The position numbers and the translations under genes are program-made. Under the pieces are notes generated by a model. That model was given only the letters and a program-made list of their open reading frames with translations. It did not search any database and was not told the origin of the DNA. DNA of 64,000 bases from Gordionus sp. m RMFG-2023 (Eukaryota; Nematomorpha; Gordioida; Chordodea; Parachordodidae), in contig NC_088775.1 of assembly GCF_954871325.1 (NCBI RefSeq), forward strand, positions 20,995,561-21,059,560. The letters run 5' to 3'. Positions 45,701-57,625 of the stretch are shown piece by piece; positions within the stretch are counted from its first letter, which is position 1, and the number at the start of each line of letters is the position of its first letter.

Positions 45701-47265
45701 ACTTTATACGCATCATTTTCTTTGTTATTATTATCATTTAAATTTTTGATATCCAAGCTGAATAGATTGTATTCCTTGTTTTTTATTTTCTCAACTTCTT
45801 TGTTTTCTGATTTGACGTTATTTTCCTCGTTTATTTCTTCTATGTTCACTGTATTAACTTTATTCGTGTATCTTTGTTCATCGTTCTCATAGTTTTGATA
45901 TCGATTGTTACGTGATTGATCGAAATTCTGATGACGATAATGTTGATATTCATTGTATTTAGGTCTAAACCTGAGCTCATCATAATATTTATTAAAATTG
46001 TAATTATTATTTTAATTATTTTTAAATCTCGAAAATCTATTATACGATCTTGGTGTGTAATATCCTCTGTCGTTGTAAAATCTATTATTAAAATTATCTT
46101 GACAATGATACCTTGGTTCATAATTATTCTGATGTCTTGGATAGTAATTACCTTGATATCTGTAAATGTAATTATTTTGCCATTGTTGACGATTGTTGTA
46201 TCTAGGTGTCCAGGATTGTCCATAACTCCTATTCGTTGGTATGTTTGAATTGTATTTTATTATTTGTTTATTTGATTCTCTCTTTTCATCTTTTTCTTCT
46301 TGTACTAACTTTATCGTCGAAGTTGATGCTGCTTCACCTTCTATTTTTATATTATCCATTTTAATATTTATATTTTCATAATCATCCTCATCATTTATCT
46401 CTCTCCCAATTCTTAATATGTCTGTAATGGTTATATTTTCTAATTTCGATATCTGCTCCCGAATTTTTTTATTACTTGACGATATTTTTATCTTCTCAAT
46501 TATTTTCTCTTGATCCTTAAAATTGCATTTATTATTCAACTTACATAGTCTAGTTACCCATTTACCGAATGTTTCCCCTTTATTTTGAACGGCTGCGTTA
46601 AATTCCGTTTTGTACGTGTCTATTGATTTATCGGGATGTATTAGCCTGTATTTTTCCAGTAAAGTTTTCAAATCGTTGTAATCAGATGGAACGCAAATGG
46701 ATTCCAGGTCCAAATAGTCTTCTTCTGGTAATCTTTGAATGAACGCATTAGCCTTTTCTGCCTAGGGAACCTGCGTGTCCTATAATAAATTTTCAAACTT
46801 TTTAATGTATATCTATGTTGTTGTTGAATGTAGGATATTCTACATTACTCTTTACATTTGATAACGATTTTGTCATGATAAATTTATAAAATATTTTATT
46901 GTTACCTTTATTTAATTTATATAATTTACAATAATTGTTCTATAATGATTAAAATTTTTCATATCTTTTAGCATTTATAATAAATTTGTTTCCTTCATCA
47001 TCTTCAGCTTGTTGACCGTTTATTGAGTCGTAAACTTCTTGCCACCTTCAATATCGTCATAATAAGCAACGTGAACGTAATTGTTTGATGTATGTATGGT
47101 ATATTTTTTATAAATCTGATAGTATATTTGGACGGTGTTAAAAAAATAATCATATATCTGGCTCTTTGGAACGACGCTGCCACCATTTTAATTTAATGGA
47201 AGGCAACGGGAGATCTCTTCTTTGATTTTAAAATCTAATTTTATTATTTATATCTATATACAAAA
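45662..47265 (-). repeat. Right arm of the gypsy palindrome
   Basis: An inverted copy of 41474-43050. The join to the integrase region at about 45661 is abrupt, with a few bases of shared sequence (GCAAAT/ATTTGC) at the break. Confidence 0.85.
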
Positions 47266-47648
47266 TTCTTGTCATTATATACATTTTTTATAACAGCGAA
47301 TTTACATGTTAACAAAGTCATATGTCCTTTACAATTTCATTTTGCGTTACCAATTTTTTTTTATCTTTTATTACACTGACTTTTTAAACTAAAAAAATAA
47401 TATTCAATTTTAATCTTAATTTGGTCATATTTAACAATTAGTATCCAAAATAAAACCCATCATTATCAAATGCATATTTGTAAAGGCACTAACTTCGAAT
47501 CGAAGGAGCAAAGATTAACTAGCGGGAGATCATCTTGTACAATCAAATATAAATTCGAGTTGGGAATGTAGGTAATGAAAATTCTGTGTAAAATTTAAGG
47601 AGTTATTATGTAAATATTCTTAATATGGTAGTAAAAACAATTTTAATA
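47266..47648. other. Spacer
   Basis: No gene seen. It holds the 3' flank of the - strand gene that ends at 47649; no canonical AATAAA was picked out close to that stop. Confidence 0.45.
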
Positions 47649-49718
47649 TCAAAATAATGAATCGGTTTTAAATTCAACAATAATTATTATATTAACATAT
47701 CCATTATGAAAAAAAATGTAATTATTGTAAAATAACTTATAAAGGCATTTCGAAGATTCATTAATATTTAGAGAGAAAACGTTAGATGACAAGGATTGAA
47801 TATAAGAATGATTGACGGCATATAAAGTAATCTGTTTAATACAGTTATATGTATGCTTCCCATTCTGTTTTTCAGTAGTAGATTCCGTGTTTTGAAATTC
47901 AAAATGCTTTTTTCATTTTATAATGGAATAAAAAATGTTAGAATAAAATTATTATAATCAATTTTTTGCTTCACACTTAACAAACATACATTATTTAGAA
48001 ATAAACTGATTTTCATAAAACATTTATTTAAATAATAAACTAAATCAGTGATATTCATGGGATGGTGACAGGATTATGCTTTATTTGAATATACAAAAAT
48101 AATAAAATTAATTACCAAAGGACTATTGGAGTCTTCAACACACACGGCTTGAAAATCGGTTGAGAAAAAATGATATATAATTCGCATTCGACTAAGATGA
48201 TAAAATAAAAGTGGTTCATTGGTTTCCAAATACAAATTTTCATATAAATCATTTTCACTATTCGAAATTGTGTGCGATGAAAAGTTTGGGTGAATTACTA
48301 TTTGGGTTGAATTGTTGATTATAATACAGCTATATTTTAAAAAATATATGTGTTCAATTATTTTAAATTAAGATTGATTATCAGATCAAATTTATATTTA
48401 TAAAAAAGGAAAATAGGCCTAAATTTAACCAAAAAATTAGCTACAGCTTCGTAATTACTAAAGTTATATTAAACCTAATAGTGCAGCTAGTAGTGGGGTC
48501 AGATGGGCAAGGGTAAATAGAATTACAATGTCTATCAGGAGATAGTTTCTTCTTTATTGTTTGATAGAGCTGATCTCTTAAAGAATCAAATATAACATTA
48601 ATTCCTGCTACAGCATGTGTTATTGAATTAGCGCACCAGGAACCTAAATAACAATATTTAGAATGACAATCACTGTTCCTTTTGCAAGAACATCCATCGT
48701 TGCTAATAATGTCTCGATCATTATAGTTTCTGTCATGATCTTATAAATAAAATTATATTATAGAAAGAAAATTGCCGTTCACTCATTTACTATATTAAAT
48801 AATTGAAATAAAAAAATTTTTTTTTATTATTTAATGCATGGTGCATACCTATATTACATTGCGGCTTTCCAAGCATTATGGCTCTGGATATTGTCAGGAT
48901 TCGGTAAGAATTTACTTTGAAATATGTCTTAAACATTGGACTGATAACGTTTTTACCGATATTTAATAGAGCTTTATTAAACCAGGCTTGTCTAAATTTT
49001 AAATATATGATAATGTAATATGATAAACTATTGTTATTTTAAAAAATAGTCTTATAAAATATATATTTCTTTCCTAAAGCTTCAATTATAATATATCATC
49101 CCTATTCACCATCATAATGATTCTTATCATCAAACATGTCATAGTAAAAAAAAATTGCGACATCCGGTAGACATTGAATAAAAGAAATATAACTTTAATT
49201 TTGGCAATATAAAATTACATTTATTAAACACGCAACTAAATCTTCTCTATTTTACACACATCTTTCGTAACCCTTTCTTTCATATCCAGAGAGTTCTTCC
49301 ATTTTGGGTTAAAAGAGACAGTTAAATCATTTCCATGATTCATTTTATCCAAGTCAACTCCATTGCCGATATCCAAGGAAAGGCTATATTTATAACATTA
49401 CCACCCTGTTCCTTTCATTCACTTATTACAAGACATCCCATTAAACTAGTACGACTTTTGTTATTCAATTCCTTGTACCATATGTACATAAATAAATATG
49501 GCAACCTTTGTCAATCATAAATTAGTGCGCCTTATAACATTTTATGCGCTTTGAATAATTGCATAGGTACCTGTAGTAATGAACTTGAACAGATCTTAAT
49601 GTAACCCCAGATCCACCTCACAATTTCATTATCCTTGGAAGTGTTGACTACCATTCAAGTCTTCAAGAATATTGACAGTATTGCATAGTGGAGTGTATAC
49701 CTTATCAATTAATCTATT
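47649..49718 (-). CDS. Cysteine-rich protein gene, seven exons, 5' end missing
   Basis: Exons on the - strand: 49652-49718, 49571-49616, 49258-49383, 48849-48991, 48475-48739, 48116-48329 and 47649-47906. All introns are GT-AG (35, 187, 266, 109, 145 and 209 nt), and all exon phases fit together to give 373 codons including the stop. The protein runs from NRLIDKVYTPLCNTVNILED through VTLRSVQVHYYSLSLDIGNG, QAWFNKALLNIGKNVI and a Cys cluster DGCSCKRNSDCHSKYCYLGS to a final TDSLF. At least eleven Cys and several N-glycosylation-type sites (NNST, NFSS, NHS, NES) suggest a secreted or extracellular protein. I recognise no family. The first exon lacks a start Met, so at least one upstream exon is missing; a hAT lies about 290 bases upstream. 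The reading looks intact. Confidence 0.65.
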
Positions 49719-50005
49719 CTAAATCTGCATTTTCCGAAACTTAGTTTGTATTTGTCTAATAATGAAAACCAAGTGCGTCATTCTCTTACTGGACTGAAAC
49801 TAAATTGTACTTACAGGACTGAAACTAAATTGTATCTATCGGTCTATCACTTCCATTCCGGGCTATTTGATTTTTATTAATGATTAAATGGCGTTTGAAA
49901 TCTTTAATCATAACTATTTTTTTAAATAATTCGACAAATTATTATACTTTGTTTGGAAATGGCCTTAGACATGAATAGTTATTTCATACACAATTATGTT
50001 ACAGA
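49719..50005. other. Upstream region of the cysteine-rich gene, with a 25-bp tandem duplication
   Basis: A 25-base block containing ACTGAAACTAAATTGTA occurs twice (about 49793-49843) and carries GTAAG donor-like words on the - strand. The missing 5' exon may end here. The last eight bases (49998-50005, GTTACAGA) are the left target copy of the next element. Confidence 0.45.
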
Positions 50006-51139
50006 GGGTTTCGAACTGTTAAGTATAGCGGTTCGGTTCATTTAGGTTTTTAGTTAAAAAAATTAATAAAGGTTTTGTTCCATTTCGGCTTTTTTGAAAA
50101 AATTCATATCGGTTCGGTTTATAATTTATAATGGTTTTTTTCGGTTTGTTTCGGTTTTTAATTTGATTATAAATAAAATTAATCATAAACCATATATATT
50201 AATCTTGGAGAAAAATCTTTTTAATTTATATTTTTATAATTTCATATTTAATTTAACTATGATATTCTAATAAATATTCTTATTAAACTTAGTAAGTATA
50301 AATTAGACAAATTAATTTTTCTTTATTTCATAAATAAATAAGCCTGTCCAAAAATGTTATGAAAAAATCCTTAGAATTTTAAAATTTTCGCAAATTAATA
50401 AAAAAAACATTTTAGACACATTCAAGTTTTATAAAAATTAAAATATAATTGATATGATTCAATTATTAGTTATTATATGTAAAAATTTAAGTGTATTTAT
50501 TATTATATATTACCTAGTTATTAAACTTTGTATGAACTTATTATTTGATAATGGTTATATTTAAATATTATTTATATACTTAATAAATAAATATATGTTG
50601 AATAATTGTATCAATATTTAATAAATATTTAAAAACCAATAATAACTATAAATTATTATATTTGATATATAATAAAATTGTAATAGAAATAATATAATAT
50701 AAAAATAGGGATAATTTACGTAAATGAGGCTAGATTTTCACAAAATAGTTTTTTAAATTTAAAAATATCTTTTATTGACATGGCCTTATATAATGTACAG
50801 AAATTACAGTATCATCAAAAGAATCAATAGATATATTTTGCCCAGTATTTATATCATTAAGTGGGTTAGTAATTGCATTAAGATATGATGCAGCCTATTA
50901 AAATATATTAATTTTATATTCCCCAGATGGCAATTTTCAGATTCTTAAAATATAAAATTATTTTTTATTTTTGTCTTTTAATATTTTACATTTGTCTGTG
51001 GCAATTTAACTTGACTTAGATTATTTGGTAATGTCATCAACATTTTCTTTTAACCACAAATATTGTTCAACATATAGTAGATCCTTTATATTAATATCAT
51101 CAGCACCTTAGATTAAAATATTTTATAATTTATACATAT

Positions 51140-51360
51140 GATTTTTATTTATATGTTGGGTGAGAGCATATAATTTATTAAATTTAGCTACAGCTAAAAA
51201 TTTCTTCTTCACTTAATCATAATTCAAGTTATATGTATTTCCTATTTCTTCCCAAATTTTATCTTCAACAGAATCTCTAAATTTTAAGTCATTTTTGCAT
51301 CAGAGGTTCCTGTACTCTCTTATGCTTTTCATAAAATTATTTTCTGACACTAAAAAATAT
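51140..51360 (-). pseudogene. MADF-like DNA-binding domain
   Basis: The - strand reads NFMKSIREYRNL, then KNDLKFRDSVEDKIWEEIGN, NTYNLNYD and VKKKF. This follows the MADF pattern (hydrophobic start, Arg-Tyr-x-x-Leu, Asp-Lys-x-x-x-Trp-x-x-Ile, then Lys-Lys-x-Phe). Two in-frame stops show decay. Its position after the hAT C-terminus suggests a second gene of the same element, as in PIF/Harbinger transposons, but it could be an unrelated insertion. Confidence 0.5.
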
Positions 51361-51754
51361 ATTTATAATATAAATAAATGGCTATACTTTGGGCTAGTAA
51401 ATTTATAAAAATGGTCAGTATTATTTAAAAATTGTACTTACTAATTTTTTTATAAAATTTCCCAAATAAATAAATTTTCAAGAAATTTTTATTCGAATTT
51501 TTTTAATTTTTATTATTTTTTTAAAAAAGATAAATTTTTATAAATACCGAAAAATGATATAGGACACTATTTTATTTTTATATTAAAAATAGCTTATGTT
51601 ATTTTTTTCTTCAAAATTTATTTATTTATATTTTTTAGATTTTGACACAGCCTAAGATAAAACAAACATGCGCAAATACAATGAGGAATAAAATAACGCA
51701 TAAATATAATGAAATTTATACTATTTATGTTTAAAAAGAGAATAAGAACAATTA

Positions 51755-51880
51755 GCTACAATATTTTTTAATATTTCTGGATTTAATTGCGCAGAGAGTA
51801 TAAACTTAAGGCTAGAAAATGCTCTTTCTATGGATACCTACGTAGCTGGAACTGCTAGCACAGTTAAGCTAACTTATAAA
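51755..51880 (-). pseudogene. hAT transposase C-terminal fragment
   Basis: The - strand reads LTVLAVPAT, a stop, then VSIERAFSSLKFILSAQLNP and EILKNIV, the classic hAT dimerisation domain. Upstream parts are not recognisable. Confidence 0.78.
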
Positions 51881-52543
51881 GTTCTGGCATACTATTCTTT
51901 AAATTTTCCCAATAATTCAAAAGATTAGTATCTTTTTCTAATCTTTCTATATTATCAAATGACCGAATTATATATTCTATTTCTATACATTTATTATAAT
52001 TTCTATGCCCTGAGAATTATTCTTATTTAGGCTTTCATGCGACTTTAATAAATCTTCAAAATCATCATCTAAATTATCTTTCGAATATAAACAGGTAGGC
52101 ATAGTATCTAGAATTTCAATATTCTGATTATTTAAATTTAGTATTAAGTTTCAAGTTTTAGAAAGATGTTTTGATGTTTTTTTGGCGATCTCTTTTTAGA
52201 TTATATCTGATCTAATTAACTGGTATTTTGTCTAATCTCTATTAAATTGAGTATTTAAAGTAAAAACAATAAACTTGGTATTGATTGATATGTAGATAAT
52301 ATAAAAAAGTTTAATTTGAAGAAATCACGAATTTAAAAATTGCCCCCAAGGAAAATTAAAATTTCAAATTTAGGTTAATAATTTAAAATTAATTATTTTT
52401 TAAAACCGTTTTGAACCGGTTTTAAATATTTATAACAGCTCGGTTCGCTCTTTTTATATTTTTTTTATAATGGCTTGGTTATGGTTACGGATCAGAAAAT
52501 TATAACGGTTCAGTGCGGTTTGGTTCGAAAACCTGGTTGCAGA

Positions 52544-54015
52544 AGTCTGTGAGTCATTCACCAAATTTTTAAATTGTCTTCTTCATTCCCATTACCGCTC
52601 TAGTTGAACCGTCTACATTACATTTCTTCATCTTAGCTATCACAAGTTTTAATGTTATTATTCGTTCTCAAAAATTTTTTATGACATCTTTAAAACTATT
52701 TTCATGGCATTCCACTTTGTCTCCTTACAGATCGATTTCCTTTCTGATTTTGACAAATCTCCCATATTTCTTCTCATATGAAAAATTATGTTTTGATTGA
52801 CGGCATTCTGTCCAGTCACCAACCTTCATTGTTGACTTTTTTCGTGAGTTCTAGCATTTCATTAATATTTGAAGAACTTCATCCGATGTTGTGGTAGTGC
52901 TTCAATTTTTCTCTTCGCCTTCCGATCTATTCTATGCTTCATATTTTCTTTAACTTTTATTTGCACCTCCAACTATAAGATATTCAACAATTAAGATGTT
53001 AACTCTTCTCTTGTAAATGTGATTATCGCTACAATTTTATCCGTGAGGCCAATAAGTAAATGTGTTCCTAAAGAGCGCTAATTTCATGATTTAACAAAAG
53101 ATTTTAAGGCCCAATATTTCTAATAGCAAAATTAAAGCACTCTAAACCCCTTCATCAACACTGAATCCAACAGTCCATTCAGGTAGCTACACATAACAAA
53201 TCTCCCTAAGCACGATGGATGAAATCCCCTTGACTTAAAGACCTCAAATAATTTTTCGGCTCCAGCCGGCCACGATTTGGTGGAAACTTAATTTGAAGTT
53301 GCAATAAAACTTCAAAATATATATCATACTTTATTTTAATGTAATAAAATAAATTTAAATATTCAGCAACTTTGTTAATATAAAGATGTTTATTTATTTT
53401 ATTCCATTAATATGATATAAAAAGGAATAGTAAATATTTTCCAATTCCTGATTTTTTAAAAACATTTACAATTTTTTAAATTCATTTTATAATTGTGATA
53501 TTCAATCAGGCAAAAAAAATGAAGATTAGGAATAATAATATTTTTCGGGACACAACTGTACGGTGTAACGTTGTAGAATGACTGTGATTCGTAAATTCGC
53601 ATTTATATCGCTCTAATAATGACTGTGATTCAGAGTGCCGCAGTCATTGTACTACAATAGTAACATGCGAAATTTCAAATATGGAAGAAGAAAATTATAA
53701 TAATTTATTAATTGGTCTAAATATCATGAAATATTGACTACTATTCTTGGTTATTATTCCCTTTGCCCTATTTTTTTCTGCAAATGAATTATGTATAAAA
53801 GTGACGAAGCTTTCATAGAAGCAAGGCATTGCTTCCCTTGAAGTTTTTCCTACAAAATTCTTAAATAAACTTAATATAATCTTTATATGTTAAAAACTAA
53901 TCTGACTTCGTTAAAAAAATTAATATAATTTTTAAAACGTTTAAAATATTAATATTATTTTTACTACGTTAAAAAATTTACTATTATATTTAGTATGTTA
54001 AAAAAATATACATGA
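52544..54015. other. Region without clear genes
   Basis: The - strand of about 52580-53050 has several short open pieces with charged, protein-like content (for example KVKENMKHRIDRKAKRKIE) separated by stops, probably an old coding remnant I cannot assign. At 53571-53660 an imperfect inverted repeat (AATGACTGTG / CGCAGTCATT) could form a hairpin. The rest is AT-rich. Confidence 0.4.
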
Positions 54016-54176
54016 GGGGGACTCAGTGAATCATGGGGAAATTTTTAATATTATTTTTTCTTAAAAAAATTTTTTTTAATAAAAAAAATAATAAATATAT
54101 GATCGTCTGGATTTTGGTAGAAATTTTTTAATGGAAGGAGTAAATTAAATATTGATAAATCTTAAAATTACATATT

Positions 54177-54404
54177 TTCCCAAGTTATAACAATCTGAAT
54201 GAAAATGGATATGATCATTACTCTGTCAATCATAGCAAAAACTTTATAGACCCTAATGATATATCAACCCACACTCAACATATTGAACGTTTATGGAGGG
54301 ATCTTAAGGCAAGCATCCCCAGAAATGGAAGAAAATCTTCCTCTCATTTATATATATGTGAATATTCCTATTTTCGTAATATTAAAAATATATCTAATAT
54401 ATAA
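54177..54404 (+). pseudogene. Merlin/IS1016-type transposase, C-terminal part
   Basis: The + strand reads YDHYSVNHSKNFIDP, then HTQHIERLWRDLKASIPR and EYSYFR. This is the end of the catalytic domain in Merlin and IS1595-like transposases, where H..VNHS..FVDP and HTN.IE..W.H.K hold the last catalytic residue (Glu of HIER here, by family pattern). The N-terminal and central parts are absent, so the element is inactive. The frame continues to a stop at about 54404. Confidence 0.7.
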
Positions 54405-54699
54405 TACTAATCATCTATCCATGAAACGAAAATATTAATTTTTTAATTTACTTTTAATTATTTTTATCATTCATAAAATTAATCCAATTACTTGCCGACA
54501 AACGTGAAAATCATTACTGTCTCTTTGGCCCATCATTGCCTAGATGTGCAGGATCAAAATTACAAACAATACCTCTCATAGTTTTCTTGCACATTACACA
54601 TACCCTCAAACTTGTAACAAGCAATTTTGTAACATCAATTTAAATATTCATAATCCTATATACATAGTTTTGCTAAGAAATTTTAATTTTTATAATACA

Positions 54700-56975
54700 A
54701 ATATTCTTATGTTAAAAAATAATATAAAACAATGTCAACAATTTGCAACATCTGTGCTAAACTAATTAAAGTGACAAAGGGCAATCTTTTATACAAACAT
54801 AGTTACAAAGGGTCAACATGTCCTTTTACTCAAAAATCTCCAACCAATGAAATTATAACAATACCCAAACCCTTATTATATATTATTGAGCCTCATCCTC
54901 CCCCTATTAACACAGATTTTTTGAATGGAAAAAAGGACCCACTTTAACACATCTACCAAATAAATCTAGAAACCTAATTTCAAATTTTGTTATTAATCTT
55001 ATCACAAAAGTTAATGATAACTTAAATTGTTTAAAATCATGGGAAGACTTATTAACCTTCTCTCACAAATATCTTATACGTCCCGCTAACAAAGAGACCC
55101 CATTACATGAACAAATAAAATCAAACATTGATAATTTTGACACTATTCAAATGATTAACTACAATCATAATGTTAAAAAGCAAGTAGATGATATAACACA
55201 CAAATGCAAAATAATATCAAATAAAATAGATCAAGGTGACATAGGTGGTGCAATTAAACTCATATCCTCAGATAACCATCTTTCTCCTATCAATGAAGAA
55301 ACATTACAACTATTAAAACAACTACATCCTGAAGCTTCTACAGATAATCTACCCATCTCTCCAATCCACCAGACTGTAATTTTTACCAGTGATGAAATAG
55401 TCAATGCTATCAATTCTTTCAATAAAAACTCAGCAGGTGGTCTTGATGGTTTCAGACCCTCCTATTTTCAATACTTAATTAATTCAAAAAATTCTACCCA
55501 TAGTTCTGTCATCAAGGTTTTAACAACTTTTTGTAATAACATAATAAATAATGATATTCCAATACAAACTCACCAAATCCTTTTTGGTGCACGTCTAATT
55601 GCTTTATCTAAGCCAGATGGTGGTACCCGTCCCATTGCAGTAGGCTCCTTTTTCAAAAGATTAATAGCCAAAATCATAATCGAATACATCAAACATCTGT
55701 CAACATATTAAATCCTTATCAACTAGGTTTTGGGATCAAGGGTGGCTATGAAATAGCGGCTCATAAATTAAACAAAATTTCAACCTAGATCTTAATCTAT
55801 GGTATTTAGACGATGGGACCATCTGTGGCCCTTCAGCTAATGTACTAAGCGCCTTAAAACACCTAGAAATCAATTCCCAAGCTATCGGCCTGGTACTCAA
55901 CATAAATAAAACAGAATTATGTTTCTTAAACAATAAGCCACAAAAGTTGGAAGGCTACAAAATCATTGCTCCTGACAGCTTAACCTTACTTGGGTCCATT
56001 AGCTAATGCGACCAAGTCGGAAGATTTTCTCCACGAGATTTTTAAAAGCTTTTACAGTATGGAGCACATTTTAAGTCTCCTACCAGCTCATCAATCTTTA
56101 TTTTTAATTCGCAAATGCCTGTACATACATACCTAAATTTATGCACATTTTCCGATCATCATCTTTTTTCAAAAACAATGAATTCATATCTAAAATTCAA
56201 GATAAATTTAAAATATTTCTGGAAAAAATTTTAAACATAAATTTAAACTCATTCAATTGGTCACTTGCTCAGCTACCTTCTAAACTTGGCGGTTTAGATT
56301 ATTTTCCACTCAATCTTTTATGCTTATCATCATTCGTATCATCTAGATTATCTAACAATTCTATGATTTCTGGCTTCATATGCCCTACCGTTCGTTTATT
56401 AGACGACGCCATTGACAAATGGAAGGCAAACACACCCATTAACACCGTATTACCATCAATCATAAAAAAATTTTCATACCTTTAATCTCTAAATACCAGA
56501 CAGATATATCAGTCAATCCACCTTTAGATTGCATTCAACTCCTCCAATTATCTGACAGACTTGGTGGTCATGGTTAGAATCACTCCCTAGCCGCAACCTT
56601 GGTAATCTTTTATCAGATGAACAACTGAGAGTAACCATTGGTTTACGTCTAGGTTGCGATATAGTACAGCCTCATGCCTGCATCAAATGCAAATCACCCG
56701 TTGATTCAAAGGGTAGACATGGCTTAAATTGCATTTTTAGTCAAGGGCGACATCAACGCCACTCAGCTGTAAACCATATAATAAATAGAAGCTTAACAGG
56801 TGCACTCATTCCAAACAATCTCGAACCATCAAATTTATCTCAAGTAGATGGTTGAAGACATGATGGTATGACAACCATACCTTGGGCCCTCGGCAAATCA
56901 CTCATATGGGACTACATGTGTGTCTCATCATTCCCTTCAAACATAAATTTCAATTTAATAACACAGGCTGAAATT
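54700..56975 (+). mobile_element. LINE with a restriction-like endonuclease type C-terminus, decayed
   Basis: Pieces on the + strand: an N-terminal Cys/His part at 54732-54947 (ICNICAKL...H...C); a stretch at 54938-55711 with the first reverse transcriptase blocks (NKNSAGGLDGF, ALSKPDGGTRPIAVG); a piece with YQLGFGIKGG at about 55715-55785; then the catalytic box WYLDDGTI at about 55798. The C-terminal region (about 56620-56905) has RLGCDIVQPHACIKC, KGRHGLNC and RHDGMTTIPW.LGKSLIWD, a pattern of elements with a restriction-like endonuclease. An internal deletion near 55785 removes the middle of the reverse transcriptase. Several frameshifts. Inserted in the Merlin-like element. Confidence 0.75.
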
Positions 56976-57424
56976 TAAAAGATAAACAAATACAAAAATT
57001 TTAAAAACTTTTTATTCACTCCAGTAGTGACTTCTACTAACGGGCATTTTTCGCCTTCAACATTTTTGTTTTTAAAAAATCTTGCTAATAAAATATGACT
57101 TTTCACAAATGAACCAAGAGAATTCCTTTTTATCGACAAAAAATTCAAATAGAACTTTTTAGACACACTTATGGTTCCTTTTTGGGGACTCAATTATAGA
57201 ATTTTATTTTTAATTATATAATTATAAATATAAATGTATAAATTATAATATTTTTAATTAGGTTTTATGTAAATTAAATAAGATAATATACGTAATAAAG
57301 ATTTATATAAATTTGTATAGAACTATTTTTGTTTTTCCTTAAAAATATATATATCTATATTATCATTGTATATATTATATTTATTCAAATAAATAGATTA
57401 ATTATCTATTATTATGAAAATTTT
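56976..57424. other. Right part of the Merlin-like element
   Basis: A - strand frame of 72 codons (56975-57193; KKFYLNFLSIKRNSLGSFVK) has no recognisable motif and starts GTISVSKK. It could be a remnant of the element's coding region. The rest is AT-rich. Confidence 0.4.
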
Positions 57425-57625
57425 CACAAATAAAATACTCCGTTTTTTTAAATTCTAAAATATACTCCGTTTGTTAAAATTTTTAAATACAGTCCTTTTT
57501 TTTAAATTTTAAATATACTCTTTTATTGTAAAAATACACCAAAATTTAATTTGAATAACTCCGTTTTTTAACTTTTAAATTTACTCCGTTTTTTAAATTT
57601 TAAAATATACTCCGTTTTTATTGTA
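57425..57625. repeat. Degenerate tandem repeat of ACTCCGTTTTTTAAATTTTA
   Basis: About seven imperfect copies of a unit of about 27 bases with TACTCCGTTTTTTAAA, arranged in two larger blocks that each end TTGTAAAA(A/T)T(A/G)CACCAAAA. It lies just inside the right end of the Merlin-like element. Confidence 0.7.

Larger units (their letters stand above)
41474..47265. mobile_element. Ty3/gypsy element in a head-to-head palindromic arrangement, broken
   Basis: The + strand carries a gypsy element from its 5' end through gag, protease, reverse transcriptase, RNase H and into integrase, until about 45661. From there to 47265 the sequence is the reverse complement of 41474-43050, the 5' end, gag and start of protease. 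So two 5' ends point outward and the 3' end with its LTR is missing. Both outer ends carry the same short LTR-end-like segment, followed inward by the TGGTGGCAG primer-binding-like site (41551 and, inverted, about 47188). It is related to 5362-10153 and is a fossil with several interruptions. The arms have diverged slightly, so the rearrangement is not brand new. Confidence 0.85.
50006..52535 (-). mobile_element. hAT transposon with an extra MADF-like frame
   Basis: The left end GGGTTTCGAAC and the right end GGTTCGAAAACCTG are flanked by GTTACAGA and GTTGCAGA (seven of eight bases equal). Subterminal repeats of GCGGTTCGGTT and AACGGTT type lie at both ends. The - strand carries a hAT dimerisation core and, downstream of it, a MADF-like domain. 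The rest is very AT-rich and decayed. Confidence 0.75.

Noticed and set aside
48441-48474. Extension of the fifth exon of the cysteine-rich gene to the TAG at 48441
   Set aside because: A donor at 48474 in phase 2 joins exactly to the next open exon at 48329, and two further exons fit in phase, so the stop is intronic.
53571-53660. miRNA-like hairpin
   Set aside because: The inverted repeat is short and imperfect with a long loop; nothing beyond pairing supports a small-RNA gene.
54256-54438. 60-residue + strand frame
   Set aside because: It overlaps the Merlin-type transposase frame, which has clear conserved motifs in another phase.
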